The notes under the pieces were generated by a model. It did not search any database. It was given only the letters and a program-made list of their open reading frames with translations, and had not been told where the DNA came from. A program made the translations under genes and the position numbers. 64,000 bases of DNA from JBBQVS01 sp964657325 (GTDB lineage Bacteria > Chloroflexota > Ktedonobacteria > Ktedonobacterales > Ktedonobacteraceae), in assembly GCA_964657325.1 (NCBI GenBank), contig CAZZVE010000001.1, forward strand, positions 45,674 through 109,673, given 5' to 3'. Shown here piece by piece: positions 8,480 through 16,789 of this stretch; the first letter of the stretch is position 1, and every line of letters starts with the position of its first letter.

Positions 8480-8993
8480 GTAAACTATACCTCCAAATAA
8501 ATCTTGCTGCCTTACATTAAGCATTGCATGACGCATATTTTGAGAAACTAGCGACAATTCTGTATTGAGTATCATCAATACGTGACCAAAAACATTTTTC
8601 CTTTCTCTACTCACACTAAACAGAAAATAGCACCTCAAAGATTATCTGTGTGTGCTTACTTCATGAGAAATAGAAGTGTGTCTTCCTACCATCTTCATAA
8701 TAATAGGGATATTTCTCATTGCAGGTATGATAGAGTATCGTGTAACATTCTGTCAAGAGCTACAGCTTGCTTGTTCATGCCATATATGAGGATGAAGAAG
8801 CGAAAAGGTCCACGGACGCCCACAAGGGGCGACCCTACCATACAACGTTTGTTTGCGCTCTGCACATCGTGTATAGTAGGGTCGCCCCTTGTGGGCGTCC
8901 GTGGGTCTCCATGTCCAATCCTTTAACCGTATTTAAATAGTATTGCCCCTTGTGTGCATCCGCAGTATTCCCAAAGTATTTTCCCAAGACGCA
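8480..8993. other. Intergenic region carrying an inverted-repeat element
   Basis: The first 330 nt hold the leftward permease promoter and no supported gene. The rest contains the family A inverted repeat (8810-8904) and its right-hand flank, which ends 50 nt before the oxidoreductase stop. Confidence 0.6.
8810..8904. repeat. Inverted-repeat element, family A, copy 1
   Basis: Arms of 29 bp (8810-8838 and 8876-8904) containing GGGCGTCCGTGG and GGGTCGCCCCTTGTGG are perfect inverted copies around a 37-nt centre. The element recurs at 62511-62690. The flank CGTATTTAAATAGTATTG to the right is also shared with that copy, so the repeated unit is longer than the arms. Confidence 0.85.
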
Positions 8994-9944
8994 TTACTTC
9001 ATGCACTGCTCCGCGAACAACCGAACGGATTGAAGGTGAGCGGCATCTGGAAACCAGATAATCACCTCCTGTACACCTACCTCCTCATATTCAGCAAGAC
9101 GTTCCCGAATCGTTTCTGGTGTGCCGAAGAGCGATTGTAGGCGCAATGTGTCCAGTTGATTGCGTGAGGATGCAGGCAGTTTCTCTAATGCCTCTTCCTC
9201 TGTCTCACCAATCGTACAGTTGATAAGTAGTGTACGTTTGATGCTGTTATAGTCGCGCCCGATATCTTCACAATGCTGTTTCAGGATAGCAAACTTATGT
9301 TCAAGCACAGGAATATCAGCGTTCGAGATATTGCAGGCATCACCATATTGTGCGACCAATTTGAGCGTGACTTGCTCACCTGATCCACCAATCAAGAGAG
9401 GAATATGTGGTTTCTGCACACCTTTTGGTGAATTGATAGCTCCGCGAACCTGATAGTATTTGCCTTCAAATACGGCCTCTTCTTGCGTCCACATCGCATG
9501 AAAAACCTGAACTGCCTCGCGCAGATAGCGTAAACGTTCGGGTGCCTCGGGATATTCATAGCCATAAGCGTGGTATTCATGCTCGTACCAACCTGCACCA
9601 ATGCCAAAGTCGAGTCGTCCATGCGATAACACATCGACGGTTGACGCCATCTTCGCCATAAGTGCAGGATTGCGATAGCCGTTACACGTCACCATTTGCC
9701 CAATGCGCACCCGTTTGGTGTCACGAGCAAGTGCGGCAGTACTCGTCCAGCACTCAAACGTAACCTCTTGTGTGGGAACAGGCACTGTATGAAAATGGTC
9801 AAAGAGCCAGATGGAGGAATAATCAAGTGCCTCCGCCTCTTGTGCGACGCGCGTCATTGTCTCGTATGCCTCAACGGGGTCAGCAATCCCTACAAGGTCC
9901 ATACGCCATCCCTGTGGAACAATGATTCCATACTGCATTGTCAT
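8994..9944 (-). CDS. LLM-class (luciferase-like) F420/FMN-dependent oxidoreductase
   Basis: The 316-residue protein has the TIM-barrel pattern of the bacterial luciferase family: N-terminal YGIIVPQGW, then SIWLFDHFH (the conserved Asp-His), VRIGQMVTCNGYRNPALMAKMASTVDVLSHGRLDFGIGAGWYEHEY in the middle and IPLLIGGSGEQVTLKLVAQYGDACN. The last is the substrate/cofactor loop of F420-dependent members annotated as TIGR03560-like. GAGGAG lies 9 nt before the ATG at 9944. Members reduce or oxidise small organic substrates using F420H2 or FMN. Nothing nearby shows the substrate. It reads the same way as the SagB-type gene just upstream (39-nt gap), so the two may be one transcript. Confidence 0.9.
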   Translation of the reverse strand: MTMQYGIIVPQGWRMDLVGIADPVEAYETMTRVAQEAEALDYSSIWLFDHFHTVPVPTQEVTFECWTSTAALARDTKRVRIGQMVTCNGYRNPALMAKMASTVDVLSHGRLDFGIGAGWYEHEYHAYGYEYPEAPERLRYLREAVQVFHAMWTQEEAVFEGKYYQVRGAINSPKGVQKPHIPLLIGGSGEQVTLKLVAQYGDACNISNADIPVLEHKFAILKQHCEDIGRDYNSIKRTLLINCTIGETEEEALEKLPASSRNQLDTLRLQSLFGTPETIRERLAEYEEVGVQEVIIWFPDAAHLQSVRLFAEQCMK

Positions 9945-9982
9945 ATACGAACGCTCCTCTATGTTTTAACTAATAGACACTA

Positions 9983-11521
9983 CTATTTACTTTTTCTGAA
10001 TGGCTTTCCAAGAGCAATCAAAAACATTACACTTTTTCCAGCACTGTGAAGTGAGAAAAAAGACGTAACTTCATCGTCAAAAAAGGTAAGCCCTGTTGCT
10101 CCCAAACGTAAAGCGTATGCAGCTAGATACAGTTTGCCAGCAAGAATAGACGCTTCCAGTTGTGCAACACGATAGCCTCGATCTCCGAAGCGTGCCAGCA
10201 CTGGCTCTAAATCAGCTAAAAAGTAAATGTTGACAGCAGCATCTCCTCCCAGGTCCTGATCGAGTGCGAGGTGAAAGGCAGTCTCTCGAAAATCGCCTCT
10301 TTGCAGAAGTTCGAGTGCTTGTTCTTTTCGATGTAGGATGTATGTTCCCGCCTCCAGGCCATCTACAGCGTTTACAATCAAGTAAAGGTCATTTATTGGC
10401 CTCTCTACAGGCTCCATACAATCGGCAGGGATGCTATGCAAACATCGTGTGAGCATCGTTGAAAGCTGCTCAAAGGAGAGAGCGTCTCTAGTAAAGCGAC
10501 GTGTAGAGCCTCTCCGTTGAATTACTTCCTCGATTGAGTCTTCGGACAATTGCGTAGGGGCAAGAGGTGTGAGTGGCAGTAGTGATTGGGTAGAAGTCGC
10601 AAGCGTTTTTTGTGGTGGAACGCCGCGCCATGCTGCAACCTCCGTTTCCGACGTGAGTGAGGTGGCCGCCTGGATTGTATGAATCAGGGGAAACAAGTAT
10701 TCTCGCTCTGAAAGTCGGACTGTAGGGAGGTGCAATGGTACGATAGGAGGAGTTGCGGTTGGTTTCTCGCTAGTGTGTCCTAGCGCAATGAGTGAGACCG
10801 CTGCTTCCTTCTGTGTGTCAATATCGAGAAGTTGATGTACTTGCTTATCTACGAATCCCAGGATAATCTTCGCTGGTACCTGTACTGATGCGGACTCAGC
10901 AAGGAGATTAGCTAAAATAGTACCATTATCCCAGAATGTATGACGATACATTCGCGCTTGATACTTATAGGCATTCCGCCAAAATGTGCTTGTACAAATG
11001 AGAATAGCGGGAGCCTCTGCTATTGACAGTTCATTCCCTGTTGCCTCAACAAGCACTTGCCGAAAATCACCTGCGCGCAATTGTCTAAAACTCGTATCAT
11101 GTGCATCAAAGTGATACACTCCTGCTGAAAGTTCTGGCACATCACCACAAACGATGTAGAGTTCAATATGGAAAAGTGCACCTGTACAAGCTGCTGCTCT
11201 TAGTGCATACTCTTGACCGGACGCTAGATGAAGCTTTTTGGTCACTCCATTCGCAAAAAAACACAAACGCGCAAGCATCTCGCGATCTGGTATCTGCTCT
11301 TCTTTAGAGAAGGCAACTGGCGACGCGATAGCATCGAGTGCGGACATAGTAGAGGAGGCAAAACTATTTGGCAGGACAAGTGGTTCTAGCGATGAGTAAA
11401 TTTTATAAGGCAAAGGACGATCATTTCTATCCATTTGATACAAGTCTTGTTCGACGCTTTGGACCGAATGATTTGTCCTCGTATGATATCGCAGTGCTAC
11501 ACTACCAATACTGTTACCCAC
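9983..11521 (-). CDS. SagB/ThcOx-type dehydrogenase with two nitroreductase domains
   Basis: The 512-residue protein starts at a GTG at 11521 with GAGGAG 8 nt upstream. The N-terminal VALRYHTRTNHSVQSVEQD is the signature that opens SagB-family proteins. Two FMN-dependent nitroreductase-like domains follow: one about residues 75-255 (AAACTGALFHIELYIV, then GVYHFD) and one about 320-512, opening RRGSTRRF with the usual Arg-rich FMN site and ending with GATGLTFFDDEV and ALGKPF. SagB enzymes oxidise azolines to azoles in thiazole/oxazole-modified peptides, but no SagC/SagD cyclase or precursor is seen nearby. The lone context suggests another oxidation, possibly tied to the LLM enzyme downstream. 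Confidence 0.88.
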   Translation of the reverse strand: MGNSIGSVALRYHTRTNHSVQSVEQDLYQMDRNDRPLPYKIYSSLEPLVLPNSFASSTMSALDAIASPVAFSKEEQIPDREMLARLCFFANGVTKKLHLASGQEYALRAAACTGALFHIELYIVCGDVPELSAGVYHFDAHDTSFRQLRAGDFRQVLVEATGNELSIAEAPAILICTSTFWRNAYKYQARMYRHTFWDNGTILANLLAESASVQVPAKIILGFVDKQVHQLLDIDTQKEAAVSLIALGHTSEKPTATPPIVPLHLPTVRLSEREYLFPLIHTIQAATSLTSETEVAAWRGVPPQKTLATSTQSLLPLTPLAPTQLSEDSIEEVIQRRGSTRRFTRDALSFEQLSTMLTRCLHSIPADCMEPVERPINDLYLIVNAVDGLEAGTYILHRKEQALELLQRGDFRETAFHLALDQDLGGDAAVNIYFLADLEPVLARFGDRGYRVAQLEASILAGKLYLAAYALRLGATGLTFFDDEVTSFFSLHSAGKSVMFLIALGKPFRKSK

Positions 11522-11701
11522 AAAGTAGACTCCTCTTCGTCTATGTCTGCAACTCTATCAATGGAATGCTGTTTCTATAATTTTACCACCTTTTTTTTGT
11601 GAAATTGTACAGATACATGACGTAGTATAAAGAAGAGTAGTGTGCAATATCACCGACGCTGTTGATAGCTTCCCTCCTCTACACTCAATAACTACGAAGA
11701 T

Positions 11702-14700
11702 GTGGGCGAACCTCGCACGGCCCACCGTGAAAGGGATCGTTTCGTGCAGCGTAAGAATCGCGTTTTGGAAGCACTACGTTTCTTGTGTGAACAACCTGTG
11801 CAACAAAATACAACATTTTTGTTACGTCGTCACACTGGCTTTAGTGCCGAAGAGGTTGCGGAACAGGCAGCGATAGACCGCACAAACGCCAGCCGTGACT
11901 TGAATCAGCTAGCCCAGGAAGGCGTTATAGAGCGTTTCCCTGGACGCCCTGTACTATTCGCTGTGAAAACAGCCGTCGATGAGCCTATCGCATCACTTGC
12001 CAGGAGTTCGGTACAAAATACAGCATCATCTCGCATACCATCATCATCAACCAAGTCTTCCACACCTATACAAGCTGTGCAAGAACCTACTATGATTGCT
12101 GCATCGGTCTCTACAGGAACTGTTGCCACAAGTTTTGACACATTGATCGGCAGTAACGAGGGTTTAAAAGTTGCTATTCAGCAAGCACAAGCTGCTATAC
12201 TCTATCCACCACGTGGTTTACACACGCTTCTACATGGTCCTAGTGGTGTTGGCAAAACAACGCTGGCGCGCCTCATGCATGCTTTTGCATTGGAGCAACA
12301 AGCATTGGCATCCGATGCACCATTTGTTAGCTTTAACTGTGCTGACTATGCAGGCAACCCGCAACTACTTATGGCTCATCTCTTCGGTGTTGTACGTGGC
12401 GCCTATACGGGCGCGGAGCATGATCGTGAGGGCTTAGTTGAACAAGCACATCATGGCATACTCTTTTTAGACGAAGTGCATCGCTTGCCGCCAGAGGGTC
12501 AGGAGATGCTCTTTTACCTGATGGACAGCGAACGCTTCCGACGTATGGGCGATACACGCGAACGCCAAGCATCACTACTGCTGCTAGCGGCAACAACCGA
12601 GGACCCAACCATTAGTTTACTCCCGACATTTCGTCGCCGTATTCCGATGACGATTACGCTTCCAGGGCTACAAGAGCGTACCATAACCGAACGTTATGAA
12701 CTCATTCGCGCCTTTTTCACTACTGAGTGTAGCAGTATTGGCGTACATATTCATGTCGCGCCACAGGTCTTACGCGCGCTCTTACTCTATGATTGTGTAG
12801 GCAATATTGGGCAGCTTCGCACCGATGTTCAGCTCATCTGTGCTCGCGCCTATCTGGACTATCGCACAAAAAATTTACCCGAACTCAGCGTGTCTACAGA
12901 GACACTGCCAGAGCATGTACGACGTGGACTATTACGAACCGCAGAGATGCATCGTGCATTAGAGCCACTATTATATACTCTCGATGCAACACACAGTTTT
13001 ACACCTTCTGGATTGAGCCTTGAACGTATTCCAGAATCAGCGCGTGACCTTTATAATACAATCAACAGCGACCTGAACGCGCTTCGCAATGGAGGACTTT
13101 CGGAGCAAGAGATCAATCAACTATTGCATCTTGACATTCAACACTACTTTCAGCGTTTCGCTGATACTCTCAATACTCCTCATCAAGAGCAACACGAAAC
13201 CGTCTCGCATCTTGTAAATGAACATATTATGACCGTGAGCCATACCATTATTCAGTATGCAGAAGAGCAGCTAGGGCGTACATTTCCTGAAAAGCTTTCT
13301 CTTGTACTCACACTTCATTTAATGAGTGCTTTGGAACATATCGCGCATGGTCATCATCTTGTAATGCCTGCCCTGCAAGCTATGCGTCACACCTATCCAA
13401 TAGAGTATGAGGTCGCGCAAATGGCCTTACTACAGGTGCGTTCGCTGCTAGGTGTCTCCTTACCTGAAAGTGAGACGGATGTATTAACTGTTCTCCTGGC
13501 CAATGCAGACACACTGCTAAGTAGTGAGGAGGCAACTATAGGCGTTGTTGTGGCAGCACATGGACGAGGTGTTGCTCAAGGATTGGCAGAACTGGCAAAC
13601 ACACTTGTCGGTGTCAATTCTATCTCTTTCGTGGAACTTACGCTGGAACAATCGCCTGAAGAGATTGTGACGCAGGTTGCCCAACAGGTATCGTTAGCAG
13701 ATCAGGGAAGTGGTGTCCTTCTCCTCGTTGATTTTGCCTCTTTGCTCTCACTTGGCGAATTAGTAGCGCAGCATACAGGAATACAGGTTCGCGCGCTTGC
13801 CGATGTGAGTACGCCAGTAGCTGTCGAGGCAGTGCGCCGAGGACAGCGTGCGAAACACATCACGCTCGATCAGTTAACAGCAAGTCTTGTACAGAGCACA
13901 ATAGAGGTAGCGACCACTCCCTCTAGCATAATGCGCACGTTTTCTGACGAGGCAACCGCACAAACTGCCTACTCGTCGCGTGTCATACTTTCCGTATGTC
14001 TCACGGGTTTTGGAAGTGCCACCAAACTCGCGGAATTGATGGAGGAACGGCTTCCTGATCTTCATCGACAGAACGTAGAAATCATTTGTATGGACATCAA
14101 CCTTTCAGGCAAAACTGAAGACGAGATACAACGCTTAGTAGGCAACCGACAAATTGTCGCCATTGTTGGTACCATCAATCCGCACCTGGAAAACTATCCC
14201 TTCCTCTCGCTGACGGAGATTCTCTTTGACGATGGTATCGCACGTCTGCGCACACTTCTAGGTGGCACACTCATTGATCCAGCCCTACTACAGCGTTCAA
14301 CGTTACCACAAGTTGCGACACCAATCTTCACACAACGCACAGATTTAATTCGTGAAATCACGTACACGCTGAGTCAACGCCTCTTATTCCTCAATCCCAC
14401 AAGAGCGGTACCACTCATCGAGCGTATGATTGAACTGATCGAGGTCGAAGTTGGCGAAACGTTCGAGATCGAGGTATTAGCTGGTTTCATTCTCCACATT
14501 GCGTGTGTTCTTGAGCGTGGAATACAGCACAAAGGGATGCTTGTGAGCGACAAGGTACGTATGCAGGTAGAGCAGGAATTTCCACGCGAACTCAGCATAT
14601 GCCGCCATGCGTTACAAATACTGAGTTCGCAGGTAGCTCGTCCTTTACCCGATGAGGAAGCGTACAATATTGTTGGTATTCTGAGACAAGTTGACATCTT

Positions 14701-14725
14701 TTTTGGGGACGAGATTGGGCTGTGA
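11702..14725 (+). CDS. LevR-type sigma-54 activator with AAA+, PRD and PTS EIIA/EIIB-like domains
   Basis: The 1007-residue protein has an N-terminal winged HTH (about 15-75), a Ser/Thr-rich linker, an AAA+ domain with Walker A GPSGVGKT (179-186), the sigma-54 contact loop GAYTGA (about 233-238) and Walker B ILFLDEVH (about 252). Then come a PRD (about 480-600), an EIIA-man-like domain with the phosphorylatable His in AAHGRG (about 620), an EIIB-like domain with Cys in VCLTGFGSATKL (about 765) and a second PRD (about 890-1000). This is the order of LevR and its relatives, which are controlled by PTS phosphorylation. The next genes encode PTS IIB and IIC behind a sigma-54 promoter. The GTG at 11702 has no clear ribosome site; a GTG near 11744 behind AAAGGG is an alternative. 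Confidence 0.93.
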   Translation: MGEPRTAHRERDRFVQRKNRVLEALRFLCEQPVQQNTTFLLRRHTGFSAEEVAEQAAIDRTNASRDLNQLAQEGVIERFPGRPVLFAVKTAVDEPIASLARSSVQNTASSRIPSSSTKSSTPIQAVQEPTMIAASVSTGTVATSFDTLIGSNEGLKVAIQQAQAAILYPPRGLHTLLHGPSGVGKTTLARLMHAFALEQQALASDAPFVSFNCADYAGNPQLLMAHLFGVVRGAYTGAEHDREGLVEQAHHGILFLDEVHRLPPEGQEMLFYLMDSERFRRMGDTRERQASLLLLAATTEDPTISLLPTFRRRIPMTITLPGLQERTITERYELIRAFFTTECSSIGVHIHVAPQVLRALLLYDCVGNIGQLRTDVQLICARAYLDYRTKNLPELSVSTETLPEHVRRGLLRTAEMHRALEPLLYTLDATHSFTPSGLSLERIPESARDLYNTINSDLNALRNGGLSEQEINQLLHLDIQHYFQRFADTLNTPHQEQHETVSHLVNEHIMTVSHTIIQYAEEQLGRTFPEKLSLVLTLHLMSALEHIAHGHHLVMPALQAMRHTYPIEYEVAQMALLQVRSLLGVSLPESETDVLTVLLANADTLLSSEEATIGVVVAAHGRGVAQGLAELANTLVGVNSISFVELTLEQSPEEIVTQVAQQVSLADQGSGVLLLVDFASLLSLGELVAQHTGIQVRALADVSTPVAVEAVRRGQRAKHITLDQLTASLVQSTIEVATTPSSIMRTFSDEATAQTAYSSRVILSVCLTGFGSATKLAELMEERLPDLHRQNVEIICMDINLSGKTEDEIQRLVGNRQIVAIVGTINPHLENYPFLSLTEILFDDGIARLRTLLGGTLIDPALLQRSTLPQVATPIFTQRTDLIREITYTLSQRLLFLNPTRAVPLIERMIELIEVEVGETFEIEVLAGFILHIACVLERGIQHKGMLVSDKVRMQVEQEFPRELSICRHALQILSSQVARPLPDEEAYNIVGILRQVDIFFGDEIGL

Positions 14726-14732
14726 GTGAGCA

Positions 14733-14753
14733 TGACAGGGGCAAGCCCCGTCA
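14733..14753. repeat. Short hairpin, family B (GACAGGGGCAAGCCC)
   Basis: TGACAGGGGC and GCCCCGTCA pair around a 2-nt loop with one bulge, directly after the activator stop at 14725. The same core appears as a 32-bp-arm element at 25813-25903. Confidence 0.65.
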
Positions 14754-14771
14754 TACTCATATGTCATGCAC

Positions 14772-14796
14772 ATAGCTAGTGTGCTATCTGTGCTAC
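14772..14796. promoter_or_regulatory. Candidate activator site upstream of the sigma-54 promoter
   Basis: TAGCTAGTGTGCTA is an inverted repeat (TAGC-6-GCTA) followed by a direct copy of TGTGCTA. It lies just upstream of the -24 element, closer than most enhancer sites. Binding by the LevR-type protein is only an inference. Confidence 0.3.
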
Positions 14797-14804
14797 ACAC
14801 TTTT

Positions 14805-14821
14805 TGGCATGCTTCTTGCTA
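14805..14821 (+). promoter_or_regulatory. Sigma-54 (-24/-12) promoter of the PTS operon
   Basis: TGGCATGCTTCTTGCTA matches the consensus TGGCAC-N5-TTGCA/T at all but one of the fixed positions. The GG at 14806-14807 and the GC at 14818-14819 are separated by exactly 10 nt. Transcription would start near 14831, some 90 nt before the IIB start. The gene just upstream encodes a protein with the GAYTGA sigma-54 contact loop. Confidence 0.85.
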
Positions 14822-14923
14822 TATATACTACAGACCCGAAAAATTCCATATTCTGTGTAGTGTGTTACATGGCATCAGGACGAACACACAGCGCGAAACA
14901 CAAAACACTGGGAACGAGGTGCC

Positions 14924-15256
14924 ATGATCCGCGTATTGATTGTCTGTAGTTGGGGTATGTCTACCAGTTTACTGGTAGAAAGCATGCTTACCGCGGCTCA
15001 AGAGAGTAAGTATGAACTTACCGTTGAAGCATTGAGTGCAGGCGAGTATGCTGCGAAGGTCGAGACCTGTGATGTCGTGCTTATCGCGCCACAGATTCGA
15101 CATTTACGCAAAAGTATAGAGCAACTGGCAACATCAGTAGATAAGCCAGTCGCCATGATCGAACCTTTTCACTATGCAACGATGAATGGACAGGCGGTCG
15201 TCGAGCAGGTACAACACCTTCTCGCAACGCCCCGAAAAGGAAAAACGGCAACGTGA
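14924..15256 (+). CDS. PTS system IIB component, lactose/cellobiose family
   Basis: The 110-residue protein has the IIB fold of the lactose/cellobiose family, with the phosphocysteine in the N-terminal loop VCSWGMSTSLL (Cys8) after the first beta strand. DVVLIAPQIRHL matches the conserved third strand and loop. The ribosome site GAGGTG lies just before the ATG. IIB passes phosphate from IIA to the sugar entering through IIC. The stop overlaps the IIC start by 4 nt. No IIA of this family, HPr or enzyme I is in the window, so these must be encoded elsewhere. Confidence 0.93.
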   Translation: MIRVLIVCSWGMSTSLLVESMLTAAQESKYELTVEALSAGEYAAKVETCDVVLIAPQIRHLRKSIEQLATSVDKPVAMIEPFHYATMNGQAVVEQVQHLLATPRKGKTAT

Positions 15257-16623
15257 GCAATCAGCAGAATGAAGGACAAAGCCCCATCGGCTTTATAGAG
15301 CACACAAGCGAGCTATTTGAACGCTATCTTGTGCCTCCACTCGGTATGCTTGCTAGCAACATTTATTTGCAAGCTATTCGAGATGCCTTCATTATTTTTA
15401 CATTACCGCTAATTATCGCGGGTAGTCTTTTTCTTGTCCTTGCAAATCCACCTATTCCAGCATTACAAATATTTTTGAAGCCATACGAGAATGCTATTCT
15501 TGTACCATTTCAGCTTTCATTCGGACTTATGGCAGTCTTTCTCTCGTTCGGCGTCGCCTACAGTTTGGCACAATATCGCCGTACGGAGCCTGTACAACCT
15601 GGCATCCTAGCGATGGTCTTGTTTCTGGTAGCAAGTATGCCCACTCGTGATTTAACCACAATGCCTCTTGGTGAAGTCTTACCCTATCTTGGAGGACAAG
15701 GACTACTTGTTGGTATTATGATGGGCATTCTCGCTACCGAGGTTATGCGCCGCTTTCGCGGTTCGCGTTTTACCATTAACCTGCCCAAGACCGTACCGCC
15801 AAACGTCAAACGCGCGTTCGAGGCTCTCGTACCGACACTGTTACTGCTCACGGCTGTATGGGGACTTGAATGGTTCATTAGTTCACATACGTATACAACG
15901 ATGGACTCGACAACACATCTGTTGGTCACGCATCAGTTGACGTTACCAATCCTGCTTATGAACCTTTTTCAACCACTGGTTGTCGTACAGGACAGCTATC
16001 CGGCAGCATTGCTCGAAATCATCTTGATGATGTTACTCTGGTCGGTTGGTATTCATGGGATGAACGTTGTTACAGCTATCGCAGCACCATTCTGGTTTAC
16101 CACATTAGCTGCGAATGCGACAGGTGGACATGGTATCGTCACAGAACCTTTTTTCCATATTTTTGCTCATCTCGGTGGCTCTGGTGCGACATGGCCCCTG
16201 GTGATATACATGTTACGCTCACACTCAACACAGTTACGCACAGTTGGCAAAGTTGCACTTGGTCCCGCGATATTCAATATCAACGAACCTGTCACCTTCG
16301 GGGTCCCGATGGTGCTGAACCCAATTATGATGATTCCCTTTGTGTGTGTGCCAGTGCTTATCGTCACGATTAATTATGCTGTGTTTGCACTCAACTGGGT
16401 GCATGTGCCAATCGTGATACAACCCTTTACCGTCCCCATCGGAATCAGCGGCTTCCTGGCAACAGGAGGTGATATCAGAGGAAGCGTTTTGCAGTTTTTT
16501 GATCTCGCTGTCTCCGCACTTCTATATTATCCATTTTTTAAGGCATGGGAACGCGTGCTGATAGCACGCGAAGAGGCCGCCACTACTGAAGTAGAGGGTA
16601 GGCGCGTTCTGGCAACCGTCTAG
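15253..16623 (+). CDS. PTS system EIIC, lactose/cellobiose family
   Basis: The 456-residue membrane protein starts at a GTG that overlaps the IIB stop (GTGA), a sign of coupled translation. It has about 10 hydrophobic segments. The family motifs SVGIHGMNVVTA and FNINEPVTFGVPMVLNP are clear; the latter holds the sugar-binding Glu. The protein forms the channel that brings in a beta-glucoside or related disaccharide while IIB phosphorylates it. Its regulator is almost surely the LevR-type protein upstream. The short C-terminal tail is polar. No hydrolase such as a 6-phospho-beta-glucosidase follows; the next genes form a sugar ABC transporter. Confidence 0.92.
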   Translation: MSNQQNEGQSPIGFIEHTSELFERYLVPPLGMLASNIYLQAIRDAFIIFTLPLIIAGSLFLVLANPPIPALQIFLKPYENAILVPFQLSFGLMAVFLSFGVAYSLAQYRRTEPVQPGILAMVLFLVASMPTRDLTTMPLGEVLPYLGGQGLLVGIMMGILATEVMRRFRGSRFTINLPKTVPPNVKRAFEALVPTLLLLTAVWGLEWFISSHTYTTMDSTTHLLVTHQLTLPILLMNLFQPLVVVQDSYPAALLEIILMMLLWSVGIHGMNVVTAIAAPFWFTTLAANATGGHGIVTEPFFHIFAHLGGSGATWPLVIYMLRSHSTQLRTVGKVALGPAIFNINEPVTFGVPMVLNPIMMIPFVCVPVLIVTINYAVFALNWVHVPIVIQPFTVPIGISGFLATGGDIRGSVLQFFDLAVSALLYYPFFKAWERVLIAREEAATTEVEGRRVLATV

Positions 16624-16789
16624 GAGCCAAACAAACTCATATGTACTCCATGTCGGGAAGGAGCAATCATCGAAGAGAAGCGTATAGGGCGTTTTGAACA
16701 ATGTTGTATACAGAGAGACCGTAACGATGTGTTACAGTTTCAAACATGTATTGCCGAAGCACGGCAAGACCGGAAGGACAGATTCAACG

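Noticed and set aside
14374..14760. 128-codon leftward frame over the end of the LevR-type gene
   Set aside because: The regulator is well supported there; the leftward start lies in the family B hairpin and has no ribosome site.
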